A stretch of 6,541 bases of DNA from Bordetella parapertussis (GTDB lineage: Bacteria; Pseudomonadota; Gammaproteobacteria; Burkholderiales; Burkholderiaceae_C). The translations under genes and the position numbers were made by a program. The DNA lies in the NCBI GenBank assembly GCA_945899335.1, contig CAMDIP010000078.1:1-6541 (forward strand), written 5' to 3'. The notes beneath the pieces are model-generated. The model did not search any database, was not told the DNA's origin, and saw nothing but the letters and a program-made list of their open reading frames with translations. Positions 1 through 6,541 of this stretch are shown here, in pieces (the first letter of the stretch is position 1; each line of letters starts with the position of its first letter).

Positions 1-475
1 GGGTATATCAACCGTACTGCCGTGGCTAACTGCCTTTGTGACCTCAAAGCGAAAACGCCAACCATCGGCATGGCGTTGCGGCAGACTGACCACGGTGCCA
101 ACCACTTCGAGGTCTAAGCCTTGTAGCGTCGGTGGCAAAGCGTCTTGCTGATAAAGGAGAGCTCGCCAACCCACACTGGCATACGCCACAGCCGCCACGG
201 CGGCCATGGCACTGGCGCAGCAAATGCACAGCCTCAAAAAATAGGGGATTGTGTAGGGTGACGCCCTAAGCCATGCCCTGTGGGCAGCTAGGCACAGCAA
301 ACCCGCACAAAGCACGGGCCAGAGATAGAGCCAAGTGCTGCCCAGCTCTGCTTGAAACAATTGCAAAGCATTGCCCAAGACCCATGCCAGCAGCAAGAGA
401 CTGAGCCATGACAGCCAAGGGGTGGGGGGGTGCAGGTCGAGGTCCCTTCAAACGGCTTTGCACCACGCAAAGCAT
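1..475 (-). CDS. comEC: ComEC/Rec2 competence protein, N-terminal part, frame interrupted
   Basis: This is the 5' part of the gene for the inner-membrane channel that carries single-stranded DNA into the cell during natural transformation. It runs off the left edge. From about position 423 down to 1 the frame reads hydrophobic segments (WLSWLSLLLLAWVLGNALQ, then LYLWPVLCAGLLCLAA, then a third Ala/Cys/Val-rich segment). After these comes a soluble stretch with DLEVVGTVVSLPQR and GWRFRFEV, typical of the DUF4131 domain of ComEC. That frame is closed upstream by a TGA at 448-450 and has no credible start of its own. An ATG at 475 opens another frame (MLCVVQSRLKGPRPAPP). The two join perfectly if the G7 run at 424-430 were six bases, giving about 158 visible residues. 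The channel and beta-lactamase-like domains lie outside the window. The ATG is 11 bases after the preceding gene's stop and lacks a clear Shine-Dalgarno. The family call is strong; whether the gene is intact is uncertain. Confidence 0.85.
424..430. repeat. G7 homopolymer tract at the comEC frame break
   Basis: Seven consecutive G on the plus strand (seven C in comEC's sense) lie just inside the comEC reading frame, preceded by a GGGGT. Removing one base from this run fuses the upstream ATG frame to the conserved ComEC frame. Runs of this kind are common sites of polymerase slippage and of sequencing or assembly miscounts. The sequence alone does not say which applies here. Confidence 0.8.
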
Positions 476-486
476 TGAAGAGATAG

Positions 487-915
487 TTACTCAGCCGAGG
501 CGGTTTGGGTGGGAGCGCAAATCTGTTTTTTCAGAAGTGCGATGTGCGTTCCTGGTCGGATAGCGGTGTCATTGGGACGCCAATCAGGCTTATCAACCGA
601 AGATATTTCCTTACCCTTGCCATTGGGAAGCGTGTAGTTGCTTTCTGACAATTTCAAAAAAGAATCGGTTCTACAGTTGATACGGTAGCGGGTCAGGGTA
701 GATTGAAACTCACTACCGTTGCCAAGTTTGGTGGGGGTGGTCAAATTGGTAATGGCCCACACCAGACGCGATACATGAGCGACTTGCACCGACTCTTTAT
801 CCCAACCATAAAAAACCTCTTCGTCCTTGGTCAACTCATCCCATTCGGCATGTGCCAATGGGCTGAGCAATAAAACAGCCGTGCAAGCTAAGCGGGAAAG
901 AGAAAATAACTTCAT
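487..915 (-). CDS. Small secreted protein, surface-adhesin protein E-like
   Basis: Predicted 142-residue exported protein. Residues 1-23 form a clear signal peptide: MKLF, a hydrophobic core (TAVLLL) and an AHA cleavage site, leaving a mature protein that begins EWDEL. The mature part has a tyrosine/tryptophan-containing segment (VFYGWDKESV), a strand-like VSRLVWAITNL, and a C-x-R motif near Cys81. A second cysteine at 133 could form a disulfide with Cys81. This order (aromatic strand, 'W' strand, central Cys, C-terminal Cys) resembles the Haemophilus surface-adhesin protein E family, common as small uncharacterised exported proteins in betaproteobacteria; the match is from memory and moderate. 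An in-frame ATG at 978 would add 21 residues and bury the signal peptide, so I chose 915. No strong Shine-Dalgarno precedes either start. It sits immediately upstream of comEC and probably shares its transcript. A function in adhesion is not established. Confidence 0.72.
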   Translation of the reverse strand: MKLFSLSRLACTAVLLLSPLAHAEWDELTKDEEVFYGWDKESVQVAHVSRLVWAITNLTTPTKLGNGSEFQSTLTRYRINCRTDSFLKLSESNYTLPNGKGKEISSVDKPDWRPNDTAIRPGTHIALLKKQICAPTQTASAE

Positions 916-971
916 AAGCAGTGGATCGACCTGATAGGGCATAACTTGAGCCAAACATTGCAAGGATTTAC

Positions 972-1000
972 TTGTCATTTCTGCACTTTACACTTAAGAC
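972..1000 (+). promoter_or_regulatory. Weak candidate promoter for the ridA-like gene
   Basis: In the 108-base divergent gap, TTGTCA (972-977) is a fair -35 match. At a 17-base spacing it faces TAAGAC (995-1000), which is a poor -10. TTGTC (972-976) and GACAA (998-1002) also form a 5-base inverted repeat spanning the same stretch, which could be coincidental. Some promoter must lie in this gap because ridA has no same-strand gene upstream in the window, but these exact boxes are a guess. Confidence 0.2.
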
Positions 1001-1012
1001 AAACTATTTTTC

Positions 1013-1018
1013 AGGAGA
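1013..1018 (+). promoter_or_regulatory. Ribosome binding site of the ridA-like gene
   Basis: AGGAGA sits five bases before the ATG at 1024, a near-consensus Shine-Dalgarno. It decides the start at 1024 over the longer in-frame ATG at 946, which would overlap the divergent gene's upstream region and lacks such a site. Confidence 0.85.
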
Positions 1019-1023
1019 CCCCC

Positions 1024-1482
1024 ATGGATATTTACCAACGCCTCAAAGACCTGCACATCGTCCTGCCCCCGTTGACCGCGCCGGTCGCTGCCTATGTTTC
1101 TTTTGTGCAAACAGGGAATTTGGTGTTTGTCAGCGGCCATATCGCCAAGCAAGACGGCAACCCTTGGGTAGGACAGTTGGGCACCAATATGGACACTGCC
1201 TTGGGTCAAATTGCGGCTCGTTCGGTGGCCATCGACTTGTTGGGTACCTTGCACGTGGCCACAGGTGGCGACTTGCACCGCATCAAACGCATCGTGAAAG
1301 TGATGAGCTTGGTCAACTCCAGCCCCGAGTTCACCGAACACCATTTGGTGACCAATGGTTGCTCAGAACTTTTAGGTCAGGTCTTGGGCGAAGCCGGTAC
1401 CCATGCCCGAAGCGCTTTTGGCGTCGCGCAGTTACCGCGTGGTGCCTGCGTTGAAATTGAGCTCATTGCCGAATTGCACTAA
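1024..1482 (+). CDS. RidA family protein (YjgF/YER057c/UK114), enamine/imine deaminase-like
   Basis: The 152-residue protein is the right size for the longer RidA subfamily with an N-terminal extension (MDIYQRLKDLHIVLPP). Characteristic pieces are VQTGNLVFVSGHIA (about 28-41), a central helix region with ARSVAIDLLGTL (65-76), LHRIKRIVKVMSLVNSSPEF (84-103) and the C-terminal HARSAFGVAQLPRGACVEIE (127-145). Arg129 aligns with the catalytic arginine of E. coli RidA (ARSCVEVARLP), so deaminase chemistry on reactive 2-aminoacrylate-type enamines or imines is possible. Several Rid subfamilies keep the fold with other or unknown roles, so I do not give a symbol. The protein is expected to be cytosolic and, like the family, trimeric. 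The gene is monocistronic here: divergent from the secreted-protein gene and convergent with the RND permease, whose stop is 19 bases away. Confidence 0.93.
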   Translation: MDIYQRLKDLHIVLPPLTAPVAAYVSFVQTGNLVFVSGHIAKQDGNPWVGQLGTNMDTALGQIAARSVAIDLLGTLHVATGGDLHRIKRIVKVMSLVNSSPEFTEHHLVTNGCSELLGQVLGEAGTHARSAFGVAQLPRGACVEIELIAELH

Positions 1483-1501
1483 ACCGTCATTACAAGCGCA
1501 G

Positions 1502-4500
1502 TCAGGTAATGCGCCGCCACAAACGAGCCACCAGCAATCCCAAGTCGTCGATATACAAATAAACCGCAGGTATGACCAGCAGACTGAGGAAAGTGGAGGT
1601 GATCAAGCCGCCAATCACCGCCACCGCCATGGGTGAGCGAAAACTAGGGTCGGAACTGCCCCAGCCTGCGGCAATGGGCAACATGCCTGCGCCCATGGCA
1701 ATGGTGGTCATGACAATCGGGCGGGCACGTTTTTGACAAGCGTCGATCAAGGCATCGAAGCGGCTTAAACCACTGTCGCGCTGGGCCACGATGGCGTACT
1801 CCACCAACAAGATAGAGTTTTTGGTGGCTACACCCATCAGCATGATCAAGCCAATGAGTGAGGGCATCGAAAAGCTCTTTCCAGTAATCAATAGAGCGAC
1901 GAATGCCCCACCCAATGACAGCGGCAAAGCCGCCAAAATCGTGATGGGGTGCAGCACACTTTTAAACAGCAGTACAAGTACCAAGTAGATACACAAAATG
2001 CCGGTCAACATGGCCAAGGCAAAGCTGGCAAACAACTCGCCCATGATCTCAGCGTCCCCCACTTCCACCAACCGAATGCCACTGGGCAAGTCGCGAATGC
2101 TGGGCAATTGGTTGACCAGATTTTTGGCGTCGCCTAAGCCAACGCCTGACAACTCAATCACAAACACAATATTGCGGGTGCGGTTGTAACGCTCAATCAA
2201 CGCAGGACCTCCGCTCAAGCTCAAGGTAGCCACCTCCGCCAACATCACAGGCCCCTTGGCGCCTGGCACACTCAGCCGACCCAGCACATCCAGGTCTTGT
2301 CGGGCACTGTCGGCCAACTTGACCATGATGGGTACTTGACGCTGTGCCAAATTCATCTTTGGCAAAGCTGCGTCGTAATCGCCCACCGTGGCTATGCGCA
2401 AGGTCTCACCAATGGCGGCGCTGGTGACCCCAAGATCTGCCGCACGCGCAAAGTCTGGGTGAACAGCGATTTCTTGTCTGACCAAACTGGCGCTGGAGTT
2501 AATGGAGCCCAAGCCAGGAACGGTGCGTAAATCGCGCACGAACGCGGTGGCAGAGGCTTGCAAAGCAACAGGGTCTTCGCCAGTGAGCATGACCAAGTAT
2601 TTTTCACCTGCACCGCCAAGGCCTACTTTGTAGCGCACCCCAGGAACGGCGTTTAAGCGTTCACGAATACGCTGCTCGATGACGCCCTTCTTGGGCCGCT
2701 TTCCACGTGGCAACAACTGAATGGTCAAAGTGGCCAAGGTGGTTTGGGCAGCCGCTTGCGGCATGGAAGGATCTGTACCTGCCGAGCCTCCCCCCACGGT
2801 GGTGTAAACGCTTTGAATTTCTGGCACTTGTTGCAACTGTTGCCTGACGGCTTCGCTGGCTTGAACGGTCTGGCTCAAGGTAGAACCAGGTGGCAATTCC
2901 AAATACACCTGGGTTTGCGAGTTGTCGTCGGCTGGAAGAAAACCGGTGGGCAGCAAAGGGATCAACATCAGCGAACCCACAAAAAAACTGGCTGCGGCCA
3001 AGGCCGTCCAAAAGCGATGGCGCAGACACCAGTGCACCAGCTTCAAATAGGTGGGCATCCAAAAAGGATTGACCGCAGCGTGCTTGGGTGGCTTGAGCAT
3101 ATAAGCCGACATCATGGGTGTCAGCACCCTCGCGACAACCAGGGAAGCAAACACCGCCAACGCGGCTGTCCAACCAAACTGCTTGAAGAACTTACCCGGC
3201 ACACCGCTCATAAAGGCGGTGGGTAAAAACACCGCGACCAAGGTGAAGGTGGTGGCAATCACTGCCAAGCCAATTTCATCGGCAGCTTCCATCGCGGCTT
3301 GAAAAGGCGTCTTGCCCATGTACAAATGCCGCTCGATGTTCTCCACCTCGACGATTGCGTCGTCAACCAATATTCCCACCACCAAAGACAGCGCCAGCAA
3401 AGTGATGACATTGATAGAAAACCCAAGGTAGTCCATGGCAATGAAAGCGGGAATGACCGACAAGGGCAAGGCCACAGCAGACACAAAGGTTGCCCGTACA
3501 TCGCGCAAAAACAACCACACCACCAGCACGGCCAACAATGCGCCTTCATATAACAAGATGAGTGAAGCGCGGTATTCTTCTTTCACAGGGGTGACGAAAT
3601 CAAAAGCCGTGGTGAAAGAGATGCTAGGGTGTGCTTGGCGTAGTTCATCCAAAGCTTTGAAGACGGCCTCGCCTACTTCAACCTCGCTGGTGCCACGGCT
3701 ACGCGCCACTTCAAACCCCACGACCGGTTTGCCATTTAAAAAAGCCGAAGAACGCTGCTCTGCCACCGTGTCTTTGATGGTGGCGATGTCGCGTAGACGT
3801 ATACGCCTGCCATTGCCCACAGCCAATTCAATGTCGGCCAGTTCAGCCGCAGAACTCACCGTGGCCAAGGTGCGCATGGACTGCTCAAAGCCGCCCAAAT
3901 CGGTACGTCCCCCTGAGCTTTCGCTTTGCACTTGGCGCAACTGGCGCGACACATCAGCCACCGTCAGATGCAAAGCTTGCAAACGCAAAGGGTCGAGCGC
4001 TATTTCGACCTGCCTGTTCGCACCACCCACACGGGTGACTGCGCCAACGCCTTTGACGGCCAACAAACGGCGGGTCACGGTTTGGTCCACAAACCAACTT
4101 AAACCCTCTTTGTCCAACTCGGTGGCCGCGATAGTGAAAGCCAATACCGGCCCACCAGTGAATTCGAGTTTGCGCACCATGGGGTCGAGCAAATCGGGGG
4201 GCAAGTCGCCACGCACACCATTGACCGCAGAGCGTACTTCGTCCAGCGCCTCTTGTACCGACTTTTCAATGCGGAATTCGCAGGTGATGAGCACATTGCC
4301 ATCTTGGATCTTGGTGTAGAGGTTTTTTAAACCAGAAACCGAGACCACCGCATTCTCAATTTTTCGGGCAACCTCGGTCTCCATTTGCACCGGTGCCGCG
4401 CCTGGCAAAGCGGCGGTGATGACGATGGTGGGCAAATCCAAGTCGGGAAAGTTTTGCACCTTCATATGGTTGAAGGACAGCAGACCGGCAAAAGTCAGCA

Positions 4501-4558
4501 ACACAAACAACACCACCGAAGGGACGGGGTTGCGAATAGACCAAGCGGAAACGTTCAT
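1502..4558 (-). CDS. RND efflux permease, HAE-1/AcrB type
   Basis: Inner-membrane, proton-driven pump of 1018 residues, full length for the family. Twelve membrane segments can be placed: TM1 near 11-30; a first porter/docking region about 31-330; TM2-6 about 333-483; TM7 about 516-536; a second periplasmic region about 540-840; and TM8-12 about 843-1002. TM4 carries the proton-relay pair Asp399-Asp400 in LVVGILVDDAIVEVENIERH (equivalent to AcrB D407/D408), and TM10 carries Lys913 in GVATKNSILLVEYA (AcrB K940). Arg946 in RARPIVMTT probably matches AcrB R971. The relay is therefore complete and the pump should be active. The second half of the protein repeats the first, as in all RND pumps. 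The carboxylate relay and general sequence indicate a drug or organic-compound exporter rather than a metal pump, but the substrate cannot be read from the sequence. It follows the adaptor gene with a 4-base ATGA overlap. No outer-membrane factor follows; ridA converges 19 bases downstream. Confidence 0.96.
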   Translation of the reverse strand: MNVSAWSIRNPVPSVVLFVLLTFAGLLSFNHMKVQNFPDLDLPTIVITAALPGAAPVQMETEVARKIENAVVSVSGLKNLYTKIQDGNVLITCEFRIEKSVQEALDEVRSAVNGVRGDLPPDLLDPMVRKLEFTGGPVLAFTIAATELDKEGLSWFVDQTVTRRLLAVKGVGAVTRVGGANRQVEIALDPLRLQALHLTVADVSRQLRQVQSESSGGRTDLGGFEQSMRTLATVSSAAELADIELAVGNGRRIRLRDIATIKDTVAEQRSSAFLNGKPVVGFEVARSRGTSEVEVGEAVFKALDELRQAHPSISFTTAFDFVTPVKEEYRASLILLYEGALLAVLVVWLFLRDVRATFVSAVALPLSVIPAFIAMDYLGFSINVITLLALSLVVGILVDDAIVEVENIERHLYMGKTPFQAAMEAADEIGLAVIATTFTLVAVFLPTAFMSGVPGKFFKQFGWTAALAVFASLVVARVLTPMMSAYMLKPPKHAAVNPFWMPTYLKLVHWCLRHRFWTALAAASFFVGSLMLIPLLPTGFLPADDNSQTQVYLELPPGSTLSQTVQASEAVRQQLQQVPEIQSVYTTVGGGSAGTDPSMPQAAAQTTLATLTIQLLPRGKRPKKGVIEQRIRERLNAVPGVRYKVGLGGAGEKYLVMLTGEDPVALQASATAFVRDLRTVPGLGSINSSASLVRQEIAVHPDFARAADLGVTSAAIGETLRIATVGDYDAALPKMNLAQRQVPIMVKLADSARQDLDVLGRLSVPGAKGPVMLAEVATLSLSGGPALIERYNRTRNIVFVIELSGVGLGDAKNLVNQLPSIRDLPSGIRLVEVGDAEIMGELFASFALAMLTGILCIYLVLVLLFKSVLHPITILAALPLSLGGAFVALLITGKSFSMPSLIGLIMLMGVATKNSILLVEYAIVAQRDSGLSRFDALIDACQKRARPIVMTTIAMGAGMLPIAAGWGSSDPSFRSPMAVAVIGGLITSTFLSLLVIPAVYLYIDDLGLLVARLWRRIT
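4555..4558 (-). other. ATGA stop-start overlap coupling adaptor and permease
   Basis: On the minus strand the adaptor's TGA (4557-4555) overlaps the permease's ATG (4558-4556). This four-base arrangement is a usual sign of translational coupling, fitting two proteins that assemble together. Confidence 0.9.
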
Positions 4559-5679
4559 GGCTTGGCAGTAGTTGGGTTACCAGTGGCAGGGGTTTCAGCC
4601 ACTACTTTGACCAAGTCTCCCGCGGTCAAAAACCCTGCACCTCGCACCACCACATTGGCCTCAGCGGGGAGTCCAGAAATGACCTCCAGCCACTCGCCTT
4701 GGCGACGCCCTAAATTGACTTTATATAGCTTGACCCGTTGATCGGCTTGCACCACAAAGATTTGCGAAAAGCCATCGCGAATCACGACTGACTGTTGGGG
4801 AACCAGTGCCGCAGATGAAGATCCAAACTCGAAATCACCCCGCGCATACATGCCGGGCTTGAGCGACAACATGGCGTTGGGGGGTAAATCGACATACACC
4901 GTGCCGGTGCGGTTTTGCCCGTCCACGGTAGGCGCCACCATACGTACTGTGCCGGTGACAGTGCCACCAGCGGCGGCTAGGATATTCACCTTTTGGCCAG
5001 CCTTGATTTGGAATAACTCGGACGACACCATGTCCGCACGCCACTCCAAACGGTTACCGCGAATTTGTCGAAACAACTCGGTGCCCAAACCCACTACCGC
5101 ACCCACACTGGCGCTGCGGCTTGAAATGACGCCGCTGTCAGGCGCCTTCACTTGGGTTTGACGCAAACGCAACTCATGCACCGCCATCAAGGCTTGAGCA
5201 GACTCGACACGGGCTTTGGCGGTGGCTTCTGCTGTCAGGCTTTGGTTGAACTGCTGGGCACTGATGACGCCACTGGGCTGCAAAGCTCGAGCGCGATCCG
5301 CGTTGGCTTGGGCTTCTGCGGCCACCGCCTTGGCCTCATTCAGGGCTGCCTTGGCTTGGTTGATTTCAGCCAGCACATTGTCAGCGGCAAACACCGCCAG
5401 CACTTGACCAGCCTTGACTTGGTCGCCCACGTTGACCCGCACCTCTGTCAGGCGCAAACCGCCAATTTCCGCACCAATGCTTGCCTCTTGCCAAGCGGCT
5501 ACGGTGCCGTTGGCGCTGACGCGTTGGGATAAGTTTTGGGTTTGCGCACGGGTGACAGTCACCGTCAGCGCTGGTCTGGGTTCAGCCTTGGGTGCGGTAC
5601 TTTGGGCATAGACAGTCTTCACACCCACAATGACAAACAAGCTGAAAACACAGCCAAGCGCCAAACTTTGAATACGCAT
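4555..5679 (-). CDS. RND efflux periplasmic adaptor (membrane fusion protein, HlyD-like)
   Basis: Adaptor of 374 residues that links an RND permease to an outer-membrane channel. An N-terminal signal sequence (hydrophobic core VFSLFVIVG, cleavage likely after VYA near residue 25) directs it to the periplasm; it has no well-placed lipobox. The order is classic. First is a half-lipoyl strand region (VSANGTVAAWQEASIGAEIGG, VNVGDQVKAGQVLAV, about 55-97). An alanine-rich alpha-hairpin follows (about 101-173, NQAKAALNEAKAVAAEAQA). The second half-lipoyl motif is LRLRQTQVKAPDSGVISSRS (about 170-189). The beta-barrel region (about 205-285) and a membrane-proximal domain with GMYARGDFEF and VPQQSVVIRDG complete it. 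The start is ambiguous: GTG at 5682 is directly followed by ATG at 5679, both behind a weak GAAAG purine stretch; I chose the ATG. It lies 31 bases after parC and is coupled to the permease gene. Confidence 0.94.
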   Translation of the reverse strand: MRIQSLALGCVFSLFVIVGVKTVYAQSTAPKAEPRPALTVTVTRAQTQNLSQRVSANGTVAAWQEASIGAEIGGLRLTEVRVNVGDQVKAGQVLAVFAADNVLAEINQAKAALNEAKAVAAEAQANADRARALQPSGVISAQQFNQSLTAEATAKARVESAQALMAVHELRLRQTQVKAPDSGVISSRSASVGAVVGLGTELFRQIRGNRLEWRADMVSSELFQIKAGQKVNILAAAGGTVTGTVRMVAPTVDGQNRTGTVYVDLPPNAMLSLKPGMYARGDFEFGSSSAALVPQQSVVIRDGFSQIFVVQADQRVKLYKVNLGRRQGEWLEVISGLPAEANVVVRGAGFLTAGDLVKVVAETPATGNPTTAKP

Positions 5680-5710
5680 CACATTCTTTCAATTAAGAGA
5701 CAAGTTAGCT

Positions 5711-6541
5711 TTATTCGACCCGCAGCACAGTGGTGGGCTTGAAGCCTAGGTCCGCCGCCTTGCCTTTACGGGCTCTTGCCGCCCGTGCATTGTTCAGACT
5801 TCGTATTTCCAGTGTTTCTTCACGGTCTTTGCCGCCGCGCCCCACGCCCACAATGCACACGCTGCGGGTGTAGGCGGCTGCACCGGCCAAGCTGTCTTTG
5901 TCTTCCAAGTCAATCAGCATCAAGCCACGGCCGCCTTTTTCCATGGCTTTGAGATCGCTGATGGCAAAGGTCAATATACGCCCACCGGTGGAAGCACAGG
6001 CCACATGGGTGGCGATCGGCAGGGGTGTTCCCCCGTTACCGCCACCCACCAAGGACGGGCAGCACACAGTTTCGCCCTCGCCCAAACTGATGAAGGCCTT
6101 GCCTCCTTTGTTGCGGGAAATCAAGTTGTCGATGCAACACACAAAGCCATAGCCGCCGGAGCCGCTGAGCAACAAGGTGAGCGTGCCAGGGCCAGCAAAG
6201 TAATGCACCAGTTGCGTACCGGCCTCCACGTCCACCAAGGTGGTGACGGGCTGGCCATCGCCGCGAGCGCCAGGCAATGCCGCCACTGGCACCGAATACA
6301 CCCGGCCGTTGGAGCCAAAAGCGATCAGTTGGTCCACGGTGCGGCACTCGAAGGTGTCGTACAACTCGTCACCGGCCTTGAAGGCAAAGCCTAAGGGGTC
6401 GTGGCCGTGGCCGGTGCGTGAACGTACCCAGCCTTTGGCAGACAAGACCACGGTAACGGGCTCGTCAATCACCTTGACTTCAGCCACGGCTTTTTTCTCG
6501 GCCTGAATCAGCGTGCGGCGTGCATCAGCAAAGGTTTTGGC
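5711..6541 (-). CDS. parC: DNA topoisomerase IV subunit A (ParC), C-terminal part
   Basis: The last 276 residues of ParC, with the 5' two-thirds beyond the right edge; the frame is open to 6541. ParC pairs with ParE to unlink daughter chromosomes and relax DNA. Visible is the end of the coiled linker (RRTLIQAEKKAVAEVKVIDE) and then a beta-pinwheel DNA-wrapping domain. Its blades show as repeated hydrophobic strands: VTVVLSAKGWVRS, QLIAFGSNGRVYSVPVAALPG, GGYGFVCCIDNLI, GGRILTFAISDL and a final ETLEIRSL. SRNKGGKAF (about 142-150) and EKGGRGLML (about 201-209) are degenerate relatives of the GyrA box; the lack of a true QRRGGKG supports ParC over GyrA, as does DGQPVTTLVDVEAGTQ. The active-site tyrosine and quinolone-resistance region are outside the window. 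The gene ends with TAA at 5711, 31 bases before the efflux adaptor. Confidence 0.93.
   Translation of the reverse strand, partial: AKTFADARRTLIQAEKKAVAEVKVIDEPVTVVLSAKGWVRSRTGHGHDPLGFAFKAGDELYDTFECRTVDQLIAFGSNGRVYSVPVAALPGARGDGQPVTTLVDVEAGTQLVHYFAGPGTLTLLLSGSGGYGFVCCIDNLISRNKGGKAFISLGEGETVCCPSLVGGGNGGTPLPIATHVACASTGGRILTFAISDLKAMEKGGRGLMLIDLEDKDSLAGAAAYTRSVCIVGVGRGGKDREETLEIRSLNNARAARARKGKAADLGFKPTTVLRVE

Noticed and set aside
961..975. A short inverted repeat CAAG-GATTTA-CTTG in the divergent gap.
   Set aside because: Four-base arms are expected by chance; no second copy or known operator match was seen.
916..978. A longer secreted-protein start at ATG 978, adding 21 residues.
   Set aside because: It would place the obvious signal peptide internally and has no ribosome binding site; the ATG at 915 gives a standard exported protein.
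946..1023. A longer ridA start at ATG 946.
   Set aside because: The AGGAGA site fits ATG 1024, and the extra residues (MSQTLQGFTCHFC...) do not resemble the family.
1489..1510. A possible bidirectional terminator between ridA and the permease (ATTAC...GTAAT).
   Set aside because: Only five weak A/T-rich pairs with a long loop and no T-run on either strand.
2661..3173. A 170-codon minus-strand frame within the permease in another phase.
   Set aside because: It overlaps a confident, complete gene, and its composition is that of an out-of-frame translation with no recognisable motif.
3435..4319. A 294-codon open frame on the plus strand, antisense to the RND permease.
   Set aside because: It lies fully inside the permease gene, has low-complexity Ser/Thr/Arg-rich wording typical of antisense frames, shows no domain and no ribosome binding site. 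The permease on the other strand is unmistakable.
1..6541. A search for mobile elements, tRNA, CRISPR repeats, phage genes or a defence system.
   Set aside because: All of the window is accounted for by six genes of well-known or plausible families with short gaps; no transposase, direct repeats, tRNA-like fold or repeat array was seen.

Overview
The window looks like an ordinary chromosomal stretch of a betaproteobacterium, most likely a Burkholderiales member of the Comamonadaceae type. I infer this from the wording of the ParC, RND permease and ComEC proteins, which match my recollection of that group, and from the moderately GC-rich codon use. No database search was possible, so the genus is open. 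There is no RNA gene, mobile element, CRISPR array or tRNA that I can support, and no gene-free stretch longer than about 110 bases.

Layout from left to right. At positions 1-475 (minus strand, running off the left edge) lies the start of comEC/rec2, the inner-membrane DNA-uptake channel. Its frame is broken by one base at a run of seven G/C pairs. Next, 487-915 (minus) encodes a small secreted protein resembling the surface-adhesin protein E family; its stop lies 11 bases before the probable comEC start, so the two probably share a transcript. A 108-base divergent intergenic region follows. Then ridA-like 1024-1482 (plus) encodes an enamine/imine deaminase family protein with a good ribosome binding site. 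Convergent to it, 19 bases away, is a three-gene minus-strand run read from right to left: parC (partial, 5711-6541), an RND periplasmic adaptor (4555-5679) and an RND permease (1502-4558).

The adaptor and permease are translationally coupled through an ATGA overlap and form the periplasmic and inner-membrane parts of a tripartite efflux pump of the HAE-1/AcrB type. No outer-membrane channel gene is present here, so the pump probably borrows a TolC-like protein encoded elsewhere. parC ends only 31 bases before the adaptor gene with no terminator visible, so the pump may be partly transcribed by read-through from the topoisomerase IV gene.

I found no convincing sign of a novel system. The most useful anomaly is the interrupted 5' end of comEC, which is either a sequencing error, a recent loss of function or a slippage-prone (phase-variable) tract.
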